Positions 22,386-34,260 of a DNA stretch of 64,000 bases are shown one piece after another. Position 1 is the stretch's first letter. Each line of letters starts with the position of its first letter. The notes beneath the pieces are model-generated. The model was given only the letters and a program-made list of their open reading frames with translations, was not told the DNA's origin and did not search any database. The stretch covers positions 4,005,501-4,069,500 of the forward strand of contig OX359195.1 in assembly GCA_947172415.1 (NCBI GenBank), read 5' to 3'. The stretch comes from Chondrosia reniformis (lineage: Eukaryota; Porifera; Demospongiae; Chondrillida; Chondrillidae). A program made the position numbers and the translations under genes.

Positions 22386-24791
22386 TTTTGTGCTAGTTAT
22401 ATTTACTAGTTGTAGTTATCCATTTTATGTACTAGTTGTATGTACTAGTTGTATGTACTAGTAACTAGTTTTATCCATAGTGACTACTTGTATGTACTAG
22501 TTGTATGTACTAGTTATATAAATATACTACTAACTAATTGTATGTACTAGCTATATGTACTAGTTTTATCTACCAGTTGTATATATAGGTACCAGTTGTA
22601 TGTACTAGTTGTATGTACTAGTGGTATGAACTAGTAACTTATCATATGTACTAGTTATATGTACTAGCTGTATATACTAGTTGTATGTACTAGCTGTATA
22701 TACTAGTTGTATGTACTAGTTGTATTTACTAGTTGTATGTACTGGTTGTTTGTAGTTATATGTACAAATTGTGTGTACTAGGTGTGTGTAATTGTACTTA
22801 CTGGTTATATCTACTAGTTGTATGTACTAGTTATATATTCTGGTTGTAGTACTTTTTGTATGTATTAGTTCCATGTACTAGTTGTATATACTGGTTTTGG
22901 GTAATATTTACTAGTTGTTTATACTAGTTGTATGTACCAGTTATATGTACTAATTGTATTTACTAATTGTGTGTAATTGTTGTATGTCCTAGATATATTT
23001 ACTAGTTGTTTGTTCTAGTTGTATCTACTAGTTGTATAAACTGGTAACTAATTGTATATGAAGGTATATATTAGTTTTATGTACTAGTTATATACTAGTT
23101 GGAGTACTAGTTGTATGTACTAGTTGAATGTACTAGTCGTATGCACTAGTTGTTCGTACTCGTTACTACTTGTATGTTCCAGTTGTATGTACTAGGACTA
23201 GTTTACTAGTTGGAGGTTCTAGTTGAATGTACTCAATTCTAAGTAGTAGTTGCATGTTCCAATTGGATGTACTAATTTTATGTACTAGTTATGTGCTAGT
23301 TGTATGTTCTATTTTTATGGACTAATTGGATGTACTAGTAATGTACCAGTTGTAGGTACTTGTTGTATGTAGTACTTTTATGTACTTGTTACATGTCCTA
23401 GTTGTATTTAGTAGTTGTATGTACTAATGGTACGTTCTAGTTTTGTATTGTGTGTATGCCTAGTTATATGTGTATGTACTGGTTATATGTACTAGTTATA
23501 TGTGTATGTACTGGTTATATGTACTAGTTGTATGTACTAGTTTTATGTACTAGTTTTATGTACTAGTTTAATGCACTAGTTGTATGTACTAGTATTATAT
23601 ACTAGTTATTAATTGTATGTACTAGTTTCTAGTTGTATGTAGTCTAGGTGTATATACTAGTTTTATGTATTTTTTATATGAACTACTCATATGTGTTTGT
23701 ACTGGTTAAATGTACTAGTTGTATGTACTAGTATTATATACTAGTTATTAATTGTATGTACTAGTTTCTAGTTGTATGTAGTCTAGGTGTATATACTAGT
23801 TTTATGTATTTTTTATATGAACTACTCATATGTGTTTGTACTGGTTAAATATACTAGTTGTATGTACTAGTTTTATGTACTGGTTATATGTACTAGTTTC
23901 ATGAACTAGTTGTAGTACTAGTTGCATGTACTAGTTGTATGTACTAATTGAATGTACTGATGTATGTACTAGTTTTAAGTACACGTTTCTATTTGTATGT
24001 TCTAGCTGTATGTTCTAGCTGTATGTCCTAGTTCTTGTTATATTTACTACTTGGAGGTTTTAGTTGTATGTATTCAATTTTAAGTAGTAGATGCATGTTC
24101 TAACTGTATGGACTAGTTGTATTTACTGGTTATATGAACTAGTTTCATATACTAGTTGTGTGTACTAGTTGTATGTACTAGTTGTATATATGTAGTAGGA
24201 ACTAGTCGTATGTACAAGTTATATGTACTCTTTGTATGTACTAGTTGAATGTACTAGTTCTATGTAATAGTTGTATGTACTAGCAACTATCTGTATGTAT
24301 AGGAACTAGTTGTATATACTAGTTATATTTACCTATTATATGTACTAGTCGAATGGCCTAGTAGTATGTTCTAGTTTTATATATTATTTCTATGTACTAG
24401 TTATATTTGTTAGTACTATGTAATAGTAACTAGTTTTATATATAGTTGCTAGTTGAATGTACTAGTTGTATGTACTTGTTGTATGTACTAGTTGAATGTA
24501 CTAGTCGTAAAAACTAGTTGTTCGTACTTGTTACCAGTTGTATGTTCTAGTTGTATCTTCTAGTTGTATGTACTAGTACTAGTTTACTAGTTGGAGGTTC
24601 CAGTTGTATGTACTCAATTCCAGGTAGTAGTTGCATGTTCCAATTGGATGTACTAAATGTATGTTCTAGTTATGTGCTAGTTGAATGTTCCAATTTTATG
24701 GACTAATTGGATTTACTAATAATGTACTAGTTGTAGATACTTGTTGTATGTACTAGTTTTATGTACTTGTTATATGTATTAGTTGTATGTA
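22386..24791 (+). repeat. 13-bp minisatellite array, forward
   Basis: 2.4 kb of forward units between the Helitron fragment and the TA-flanked transposon. The GTTGGAGGTT box occurs near 23209, 24050 and 24589. A 139-bp duplication is visible at 23581 and 23720. Confidence 0.93.
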
Positions 24792-24793
24792 TA

Positions 24794-27700
24794 GTGCAAA
24801 TCACCATAAGTGAGCAATTTTTTACAAAGACATAAATTAGTTATTTCCATATAGATTCTGGTATCAAATTAAAGAGGAGGGTATGCAGAATCGAGAACCT
24901 CTTTCGGAGTTTAAATATCTTTTTATTAAAGAATTATTAGTGTTTAAATAAGGGCACCCATTTTAACCCATCAGATTACGGCATTTAGTCACGCCTGAAT
25001 ATATAATAAGATAGCAACAGGATTACTCGCAATGCAAAAGTGCGTATCAATACACACAAAATGGTTACAACCAAGTAACGAAATATACATTTAGAATATT
25101 CTAGGCGATTCCTACATATTAAAGCCATTTCTTGATACCAAAATTTAACTTCAAGGTTAAAAGATAATTTTTGAATCATTTTGACACTTTTTGAAGGGAA
25201 AGTATGTCCAAAAATTGTCAAAAATCGGCAACTTTTCAGGGCAAAAATCAATCGGAAGAAAGAAGAGAAGAGACCCCAAGACCAATGAGAAAGTCCCCTA
25301 CTAATAAGCCAGGTCCACTGAACAGGAGAAAGAGGCATCTACAAACTGCTAGAGGCATAGCTTCTAGCACACTTCAGAGTTCTTCACCTCTTTTAATAAA
25401 TGAATCATCCAATGAAGGTATATAGCTAAAAGAAAATATGTAAACTGCTCACTGTAAAATGCATACCTTTCTCTAAGCCATAATACATTAAACAATTATG
25501 CAAGGCTGAACAAGTGCTCTTGGAAACTTCCCCACCACCAGTAGATGTGTCTACAAGCTCAGTGGAAGAGTCTTATTCCACGGAGGTTTCCTTTGTCTTA
25601 CCTTCTCTGGAAGATGATCATCCCCAACACCTAAGTTCATTAGCAGTTCCTGTATCTTCATCTTCTGAAGAGGTGAATATTATGCATGTTAAAATTAAAC
25701 CCTTATGAAAGGTTATTTCAAGAGATTAAAGAAAATCTTATTATTGATTTTATTAAATCTAATTTTTGCACTTGTAGGGCAGTGATGATGAAGATGTTGA
25801 TGAACCCTCTTCTTTTAGTTTTTTGGAGGCACATCCATTGCTCAAGGAGTCATTCCAACTTGTACCCCTAATACAGAGAAAGGAGTTAACGATACTTTTA
25901 TATAATCACTTACAACACCATCATGGTTTTACCAAGGCCGTAGCAAGTGAAAGTGTATCTACAGCACATGGAGTTGGAAGCAGTTCTCTAAGAAGATGGA
26001 ATAAGGAATACTTTAGGGAGACTGGTAACATATCAGGTGAAAAGCGAGGAAAATACAAAAGGTATGCTCTAGATAAATTCATAGACAAGTATCTACCTAT
26101 ACCTTTAAAATGCATTTGGCCTTCAATCCTGGACCAGGAAGACATAACAAGGAAATCTGTAGCATGGCTGCGCAGTAAAGTTCACAACCCCAAATACCAC
26201 CTGACAAGTGCCAAATACCAGGCCTGGCTTAATGAATACTGTCAGACTATTACTTTGTCTCCTAATTTCACCAACGAGATATCAGAGGCCACAGCCAACA
26301 GGTACACTAAACTAGCATGTTTGATACACTTTGCATGCTTTCTATATATGAATTGTATATAGATATATGAGACGACTAGGATTCAAACATCGACCTTATC
26401 AACAAGGCTATAGTGATGGCCATGATAGACCTGACGTAATAGCCTATCGCAAAACCTTTTTAAATAGGTAGAGTTCATGCCATGACATGATACGCCATGA
26501 AAGACATATTTAGAACTTATTGCATTTTTATTAAATAGGATAAGGGCCTTAGAAGCATCCCATAAGCCTCCACCTACATGTTAAGACGGAATACCATCTT
26601 GGAATATGGGTATATACATCTATATGTAGATGCAGCTAGTGTAATAATTATATATGCATGTACCTTATGTTGTTTAGGTAATCCAGTGAGGGCTCGTTTT
26701 GTAATTTTCGTATACCATGATGAGACGATATTCAACGCCCATGATGCCCACACTTCTGTGTGGGTTGACCCTATGGGCTCAGTTTGGTGGCTACCTAAGA
26801 CTGACTAATGAGGAATGGACTGAGGTAAGGAAGGAGTATGTTAATTTTCCAAAAGAGGCTCGTGAAAGCCTTGAGTTCCAAAGGGATGGCTATTGGGATG
26901 CTGAAAGGTTCATAAAAAAAACGTCAAGAAAGCAGTCCGGATAGCTGAATTCAAGTATTCCGCAAACAGGTTTGAGTTAATGTGGATTTTCAATCACAGC
27001 AGTGGACATATGGCCTTTGCTGAAGATGCTGTGGCTTCTATAATGAACGTTAAACTTGGAGGAAAGCAACCAAAGATGCATCCAGGTATATAGGCAATGA
27101 TGCATGCTGGCATTGTACAGGCTCATGTGCACCTTATCTCAATACAGGCCGATTGCTGGATGGGAGAACTCAGGAAATGGTGTTTCGTGATGGCACACCC
27201 AAAGGACTGGAAATAGTCTTAAGGAGAGGGGAGTGAAGACAGATGGCCCCAACAAGTCCACTATAGTGGAAAATTGCAACAGTTTGATGATTTTAAACAC
27301 GAAATGAATTGTGTGCAAATATACCTTGAAGAAAGGCACCATAAGTGCATGTTCAACCCCAAGGTATATAATTCAGTTTCTAATTGTGCACATATGTAAA
27401 CATGTTAAAACTCTCAGCTGCATGCGTGCTGATCCATTTTAGTTCCATACAGAGCTCAATACCATTGTGAGGTGCTGGGGAAAGGCCAAAAAATGTGCTA
27501 GGGCCAATTGTAACTACACTTTGGAGGGACTAAGATACACCATACCAATTGCACTTGATACAGTCTCTTTGGACCACATTAGGAAGTACTTCCGGAAATG
27601 CAGAGATTATCACCGTGCTTACCTGGAGCAGCCAGAGGGGACAAAAACTGGTAAAGAGTGAGATGACAAAGTAAAATTGTACAAAAGCCACCGTAGAACA

Positions 27701-28849
27701 CCTACTACAGAGAGTTAGGAGGAGACTGTAAATTCTGTTATATATACATACATTATATATACATGATATCTCTTTTACTGTAAAGAAAAACAAACATAAT
27801 TATATACGTGCATGTGGAAGTTGTTACACATCTCCTTATTTGTAAACAAGTTCCTAAACTAAGTTAAATATCTTTACATAAATACCAAACGTACTGTAAC
27901 TATTAGAGGAAGGGTTAATATTTATACATATATATAAAGGATATGTGTATATCTTTATTTTGCAAACAGTTTGTGTTAAAATATAATTACATTTAAATCT
28001 CAATATCTTACCTCAGGGAGAGAATTGGCAGAAATACACTCTATTACTCTTTAGATCATCTGTTACTCTTAAACTAAAAAATAGAGAACAAATGCTCACA
28101 CAGTGTTAGCAAGAGATGCTGGTCATATTAAAATGAATGATGCACATGAAACGTATTAAAAAGCTTGTGGTTCAGCTTTTTGAGAGAGTTATTTGAGAAA
28201 AGCTTTCTATAGAATTTTTAAGACATATCTAATAACTTTAAATGTGTAGCATTTTAGGACAAAGGAACTTGCATGAGGAATATCAATTCAACTCTCTTAG
28301 GGTACCGCCACAACGGCTAAATTGTATTTTTTTATACATCAGAACGTTTATCTCGATCAAAGGACGGAAAATGAAAAAAATCTTCTATAGCTTTAAAGAC
28401 CAGATATTGATCTACAAAGAAAAAGAACTAGCTAACATAAAAAGATGTTTCACAAAGAGATCAATTCAGCCGTTCGGCAATGAAACAATTTTATGGAAAA
28501 CCTAAATATTTTAGGTAACGATTAATCTACAAGTTTATGGCTTTCCTAAAATATAGTTACTATAGGGTCAAAAATGTTTACAATGTTTGGTGAAGATTAC
28601 TTTCACCTTACCTTAGAAATTGTCGTCATCTTCTGAAAAAAGGGCTCCTTTCTTCATGTTTTTGATGGCACAATAATCATTGCTCATGGAAACCGATGTG
28701 GCAATTCTTTTCTAATTTTAGGTTGCCTAAACCTTAACAATTACGTTTCTATGCTTCAAATAAGCCACTATAGTTGATTAATCGCTTATTTTGATCTTCA
28801 TCACTGACTTATTTGTCTTTAAAAATTGCTCATTTATGGTGATTTGCCC
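24794..28849 (+). mobile_element. 4.06-kb IS630/Tc1-like DNA transposon with TA target duplication
   Basis: Terminal inverted repeats of about 45 bp: the left begins GTGCAAATCACCATAAGTGA, and the right in reverse complement begins GGGCAAATCACCATAAATGA. TA flanks both ends (24792-24793, 28850-28851), and satellite lies on both sides. Inside is a decayed, intron-containing transposase gene (about 25204-27661). The 3' kilobase has only an implausible frame at 28242-28505. Intact edges show a clean insertion into the satellite. Confidence 0.85.
25204..27661 (+). pseudogene. IS630-type DDE transposase, multi-exon, decayed
   Basis: Exon-like blocks with GT..AG edges are about 25204-25418, 25505-25672, 25778-26301, 26363-26467, 26539-26577, 26678-27085 (with frameshifts), 27148-27363 and 27443-27661. 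The order is: N-terminal basic/acidic tail; a helix-turn-helix region (GVGSSSLRRWNKEY); LGFKHRPYQQGYSDGHDRPD; catalytic block 1 (FVYHDETIFNAHD); block 2 (WIFNHSSGHMAFAEDA), where Asn replaces the expected Asp; MNVKLGGKQPKM; DGTPKGLEIV; and the C-terminal LNTIVRCWGKAKK, where the usual NPIE glutamate position reads TIV. This order matches large eukaryotic IS630-like transposases. Frameshifts lie near 26800, 26915 and 27235. Exon borders are inferred from frame and consensus only. Confidence 0.6.
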
Positions 28850-28851
28850 TA

Positions 28852-29365
28852 TACTAGGTGTATGAACTAGTAGTATGTTCTAGTTTTATGTATTGTGTAT
28901 ATGTACTAGTTATATGTGTATGTACTGGTTATATGTACTAGTTGTATGTACTAGTTTTATGTACTAGTTATATGTACTAGTTTCATGTACTAGTTATAGT
29001 ACTAGAGGCATGTACTAGTCGTATGTACTAGTCGTATGTACTAGTTGTATGTACTAGTTGTATGTCCTAGTTGTATGTACTAGTTGAATGTACTAGTCGT
29101 ATGTACTAGTTGTTCGTACTCGTTACTAGTTGTATGTTCTAGTTGTATGTACTCAATTCTAAATAGTAGTTGGATGTTCCAATTGGATGTATTAATTGTA
29201 TGTACTAGTTATGTGCTAGTTGTATGTTCCAGTTGTATGGACTCATTGGATGTACTAATAATGTACTAGTTTTAGGTACTTGTTTTATTTACTAGTTTTA
29301 TGTACTTGTTATATGTATTAGTTGTATGTACTAGTTGTATGTACTAGTGGAATGTTCTAGTTTTA
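28852..29365 (+). repeat. 13-bp minisatellite array, forward
   Basis: Half a kilobase of forward units between two element islands, with a GTACTCAATTCTAAATAGTAG box remnant near 29150. It ends at TTTTATTA before GGGGCTGCC at 29369. Confidence 0.93.
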
Positions 29366-29378
29366 TTAGGGGCTGCCT

Positions 29379-30135
29379 TAGGGTTCTAAGTCTGTCTAAA
29401 GCTGTTAGAGTGTAACTTGACAGAAGCCTTCTAAGTCTGTCTAAGGTTGTTCGAGTGTAGCTTAGCAGTGGGGTTCTAAGCATGTCTAAAGTGGTACGAG
29501 TGTATAGCTTAGCATAGGGGTTCTAAGTGTGTCTAAGGTTGTTCGAGTGTAGCTTAGCAGAGGCGCTCTAAGTCTGTCTGAAATTGTTCGAGTGTATAGC
29601 TTAGCATAGGGGTTCTACGTGTGTCTTAAGTTGTTCGAGTGTGACTTGACAGAGGCATTCTAAGTCTGTCTAAAGTTGTTCGAGTGTACCTTAGCAGAGG
29701 CATTCTAAGTCTGTCTAAAGTTGTTCGAATGTATAGCTTAGCTAAGGGGTTCTAAGTCTGTCTAAAGTTGTTCGAGTGTACCTTAGCAGAGGAGTTCTAA
29801 GTCTATCTAAACGGTTGTTCGAGTGTATAGCTTAGCAGAGGGGTTATACGGGTGTCTAAAGTTGTTCGAGTGTGACTTGACAGGGGCATTCTAAGTCTGT
29901 CTAAAGTTGTTTGAGTGTACCTTAGCAGAGGCGTTCTAAGTCTGTCTAAAGTTGTTCAAGTGTATAGGTTTGCAGAGGGGTTCTAAGTGTGTCTAAAGGT
30001 TATGAGTGTAGCTAACTTTGCTGAGGAGTTTTAAGTCTATCTAAGTTGTATGAGTGTAGCTTGACAGAAGTGTTCTACGTGTGTCTAAGGTTGTACAAGT
30101 GTAGCTTAGCAGAGGCGTTCTATCTGTGTCTGATG
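29379..30135 (+). repeat. 45-bp minisatellite array (copy 3)
   Basis: About 16 units of the same family as 14346-15255 and 17420-18680, decaying rightward in the same way as copy 2 (shared divergent units with GTTATGAGTGTAGCTAACTT). This shows that array and 3' segment were duplicated together. Confidence 0.92.
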
Positions 30136-30724
30136 TTGTCTGTAATTATAGCACTACAACTGTAACTTATCTCATTGTACAAATTGTGTAGTCGATCATC
30201 GTCTTTACTTAACCCTTTTTTAATTGCATGTGACATAAAAAGTCCTGCAATGGATTTGATCTCATGCTCGTGAAAGAGAGTTGATTAGACATTAAACAAC
30301 CTTAAAAGTAATATTGGTTAATCGTCTTGACTATCTTTTATTTTCCCAAATCAGGTTAATTAATGAATAATTAATTACTTAAACAGTGCATATATATGTT
30401 TATAGTTCTACTGGAAGAAAATGTTCCCGCCTCCAGAAACATTTATTGAATGGAACGTCTAAAGGAAAAAAGGAGAAAAATCATAAATTTTTTATTTTAT
30501 ATATATTATACATTCAAGTGCATGTTGTTTACCATCGAACCCTTTTCCTGTCTACCCACATTGCTTTTGGGGGAGTTGCATCTTTTTCACCTCCCCTTGA
30601 AGCCAAAGTTGTAGAACCTGCATCTACACATGGAAAAGAGATTATAAGAACATACATAAAAAACTGGTTAAGACACATCTGACTTGTTACATGTCCACCC
30701 TTTCTTGCCTGCCTTCTTTTGTGT

Positions 30725-30945
30725 TAGAGGGCGGGGAATTGGGTGAGCGGGTGGGGTGGTGAAGGTAGTGGGTGTAGTGCTTGGAAGGGGGGTAAGTTAG
30801 TGGGAGTAATGTTGGGTGGAGGTGGAGGATTGTTGGGTGTGATAGGTGTAATGTTCGGTGGGGGTGGTGTATTGGTGAGGGTGGTGGGAGTAGGGTTGGG
30901 TGGGGGTGGTGAAGTAGTGGGGGTGGTGGGGTTAATGTTTTCTTC
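30725..30945. repeat. G-rich strand-asymmetric tract (second copy)
   Basis: Counterpart of 19258-19500, slightly shorter (its G run and the terminal GGTTGGGGGGTGAG portion are reduced). Overlapping proline-rich minus frames at 30687-30959 and 30724-30951 are simple-repeat translations. Confidence 0.7.
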
Positions 30946-31339
30946 AAGCAAGAGTGCATCGTCCTATAATATATTTAAATAGAAAACAGGATCTAAACGA
31001 TATTTACATAATCGTAACACTATACCAATACTATAGAAACTACATTATCTCTCAACTGGTTACAGGCTTACCTACTGCTAGGGTATATGGACACATTCCT
31101 ATTGCAATGATATACGCTGTACAAGGATATATGTCCATATTACAGAATATTGAGGTGTCTGTAAATCAGACGTTAAATACATACATCTACGGGCAACAAT
31201 TCAGACCTTATATTTGTGTCGGCACAACCGCGACATCCGCATTTCAGAGAGTCCCGAATAAGGGGTTACACTGTTTAGTTCAATAAATTCGTATACACAT
31301 GTTACACACTTCCTTTCGTTAAAATTCTCACCAATTAAT

Positions 31340-31383
31340 AAAATAAACTTGATAATCACTTGCATGGTTATCAAGTTTATTTT
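31340..31383. repeat. 16-bp perfect-stem hairpin
   Basis: AAAATAAACTTGATAA (31340-31355) is inverted at 31368-31383 around a 12-base loop. The homologous site at about 19908-19935 lacks the loop and part of the stem, as expected from deletion at a hairpin during replication. Confidence 0.75.
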
Positions 31384-31590
31384 GTTTAGTTTATGTACGC
31401 CTACGGGTGGTATAGTTTACGTGTCGCTAAACAGGGCCAAGTGAGTCCGCCATTCTTTATTTAGAGGTATATCGTCCTGTAAATCATGCAAGAAATGAAA
31501 TTCACTACTTCCATTGTATCCATTCTCATGTTCGCAAGCGTCTGAAATTCTTATCGCACAGCTGGAATCTGGTCCAACAGCCGAAGTTCG

Positions 31591-32340
31591 CTATAACGGC
31601 TGAAATTTGGCGTTTGAAGCGAGCATTTGGCGGTAACAATATTATCGATATCGCTATAACAACCTACGCTACAACGACGAACGTCGAAAAGTGGCTTTTG
31701 CTTATAACAGCGTTTTTCAATGCTACAGCTATCTATGACTCTCTTCGTGAACACCAAACATCATCTCTAGTGAGTATATTGATTATCTTTTACTAAGCAA
31801 TAACGCAATAATAATATGTATTAGTAGTAGACCTCCTATATTATATACGTGCTGCTTATACATTAACTTATAATTATGTAAAGACAATTTGGCCTTTGAT
31901 CGCCGTCTCTAAACAAACAGTAGTGTACAATCCATATAATGATTAATATTTACACTACTCCATGTCAAGAATCGGTGAGCACAAAAACGTAGTGTGCTAC
32001 ACTGTAGAGGGAGGGAGGAAACACATTATCAAATCAAGTTATAGGAGGCAGCCCCGTACTCGAGCTACTTTCTCATATTTCAGTATTAAGGCATCAAGCG
32101 AATGTTTCACCGGTTCCAATTCGTCGTTTGAAGTCTGTAAATCTTTAACACCTTGTACGCAGGCTTTACTTTGGTTTTCATCAGTGCCATTTTCATTAGT
32201 GACGCTAGTGAAGAGAAAGCTAATTAAAGCTTAGAATAGTATGCCGAAATTAACCTAAGTGTTGGGCATTTCGTTTACAAGTATTCGAAGATAGAAGCCA
32301 TATCAAAATTTTATTTGAAATACAGCACAGGGATTTCACA
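31591..32340. other. No recognised gene
   Basis: Contains CGCTATAACAACCTACGC/GCTACAACGACG-like words near 31650-31685 and short frames (31614-31796, 31962-32234) without recognisable motifs. The possible right terminal repeat of the 29369 element is at 32046-32055. Confidence 0.4.
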
Positions 32341-32859
32341 GTGCCTCCAAATATAGACTTTTCTGTTAGTCCTATAGTCTAAGGGCTCATGACTTCCCTC
32401 TACTAAAATCTTACAGTATATTTAGGCAGAGGGGTTCTACATTTGTCTAAAGTTGTTTGAGTGTACCTTAGCAGAGGCGTTCTAAGACTGTCTAAAGTTG
32501 TTCGAGTGTAACTTAGCAGAGGCGTTCTAAGCGTATCTAAAGTTGCTCATGAGTAGTTTAGCAGAGACCTTCTAAGTCTGTCTAAAATTGTTCGAGTGTA
32601 GCTTAGCAGAGGGGTTCTACATTTGTCTAAATTTATTCAAGTGTAGCTTAGCAGAGGCGTTCTAAGCGTGTCTAAAGTTGTTCGTGTGTAGATTACCAGA
32701 GGGGTTCTACATTTGTCTAAAGTTGTACGAGTGTAGCTTAGCAGAGGGGTTCTACATTTGTCTAAAGTTATGGTGCCTCCAAATATACCCTTTTCTGTTA
32801 GTCTTATAGTCTTACAGCTCATGACTTCCCTCTACTAAAGTCTTACAGTACATTTAGGC
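32341..32859. repeat. 45-bp array bracketed by 87-bp direct repeats
   Basis: GTGCCTCCAAATATA...TTTAGGC occurs at 32341-32427 and again at 32773-32859 (about 90% identical by eye). Between them are seven or eight 45-bp minisatellite units (32428-32772). The direct repeats are not themselves minisatellite. Either an array inserted with duplication of a target segment, or a tandem segment captured the array. Confidence 0.75.
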
Positions 32860-33080
32860 TGTAAGTTTACTTCTAACTTAAATTAGATTCCCATGTTTAC
32901 AAATATAAACTGTGTATAATAAACACTGTAATGTTTGTATCATCTATTGATAATCATGTTAATCAGTAATAGGAAGCGCAGGGCAAAGACACCGACGGCG
33001 CCTGCCAAATGAATACACTAGTCTTTTTCACTCTGAAGGACTTCTTTTGATTTTTAGCCATATTACGTGTTATTTTAGTT
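32860..33080. other. Upstream region of the THAP-DDE pseudogene
   Basis: AT-rich, no recognised feature. If the THAP-DDE element has terminal repeats, the left one should lie here or within the preceding repeats; none was seen. Confidence 0.35.
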
Positions 33081-34260
33081 ATGGTTAAGTGCATACGGCT
33101 GTACTAATAGATGCATGGAAGGCACCAGTCTCAGTTTCTATCGATTCCCAAAGTACCCGAATAGGCTAAGAAGATGGATAGCAACAGAAATCAGAAGATC
33201 TGTTATCCCCTGATTACGTTCCCTCTGTGTTTACATTCAGCAAAAGCCCAGTTAAGAGGAAGTCAACACAAGCGCTAGCCAGGTACAAGAGGAGTACGGC
33301 TGCTAAGAAGAGGAAGGACGAGGATAGCGAAGACATTGAGTAGCGCATCACAATGAAGACAATGCAACTATTGAGGATGATAGTGTCGAAGAACAATCTA
33401 ATAAAGAGGAAAGAACAAATACTGTTACAACAGATCTTGAGACATCAGATCTTACTGTAAGTGATGAGGAGAACTCTGAACTGAAGGAGGCTTGCCAGCT
33501 GTTGAAAAAGGAGAATTCTCTATTAAAGTCACTAACTTTAAGCCAGGAATCTTTAAAGAATGATGATGCTAAAGTTAAATTCTATACTGGACTTCCATCC
33601 TTTACAACTTTCATGGCAATCTTCAAGTATGTTGCAGCATCAGTGACTTCCAGATCACGTAATACCTTAACAAAATTCCAGCAATTTCTGATGGTTATTA
33701 TTAAGCTTCAGCTCAACATGTCTGATCAAAATTTAGCATATAGGTTTGGCATTCATCAGTCATCTGTGTCCCGAAACTTCCGGAAGTGGATTGAAATTAG
33801 GTACATTAGACTTAAACTTTGATTTTATGGCCTCTACAAGGAATTATTTCTTTCATTTCACAAGGATGGGGAGATCGTGTATCAGATGTACAATTAACAG
33901 AGGAGTGTGGGTTATTGGGTAAGCTTCTACCAGGTGATTTGGTCCTTACTGAGAGAGGGTTTACAATTCAAGACAGTGTGGGTATGTATTGCGTTAAAGT
34001 GAAAATTCCTCCCTTCACCCGTGGAAAAAGGTAACTCAGCAAGTTTAAAGTAGATACTTCAAGACAACTGTCACGTGTTCGTATCCATGTTGAGAGGGTA
34101 ATTGGTGTTCTTCGGCAGAAGTATACTATACTCAATTCTATACTACCCACCAATATGATCATGTGTGAAGACAAAGAAGACATAAGTATCAGTGACAAGA
34201 TTGTTGCTGTTTCATGTGCACTTTGTAATTGTTGTGAATCTTTTGTATATAGTTTTAACT
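33081..34260 (+). pseudogene. THAP-domain DDE transposase (PIF/Harbinger or ISL2EU-like), broken
   Basis: ATG at 33081 starts MVKC, and after a frameshift CTNRC...SLSFYRFPKYPNRLRRW, a THAP zinc finger (C2CH, DNA binding). Then DYVPSVFTF and an acidic linker. A 106-codon frame at 33502-33822 has a short coiled region and a helix-turn-helix (LAYRFGIHQSSVSRNFRKW). A further frame at 33819-34034 reads [16 protein letters not shown], a DDE_Tnp_4 block, with the third block HVERVIGVLRQKY beyond a TAA at 34032-34034. The roughly 80-100 residues expected between helix-turn-helix and GWGDRVSD, including the first catalytic Asp, are missing. The protein cannot be active. No terminal repeats were identified. 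Confidence 0.65.

Larger units (their letters stand above)
29369..32055 (+). mobile_element. 45-bp-repeat-bearing element (copy 3), candidate non-autonomous transposon
   Basis: Begins GGGGCTGCCT at 29369-29378 immediately after satellite. An exact inverse, AGGCAGCCCC, stands at 32046-32055, giving a possible 2.69-kb element with 10-bp terminal inverted repeats. Contents in order: 45-bp array (29379-30135), the conserved 3' segment shared with copy 2 (30136-31590), and about 460 bases not present in copy 2 (31591-32055). The unique 5' segment of copies 1 and 2 is missing. I found no target duplication and no transposase. The right end rests on a single 10-base match. Confidence 0.45.

Noticed and set aside
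30386-30682. 98-residue frame in the conserved 3' segment
   Set aside because: The homologous stretch at about 18940-19230 is interrupted, so the frame is not maintained between copies.
33968-34198. 76-residue minus-strand frame
   Set aside because: Antisense shadow of the THAP-DDE pseudogene.
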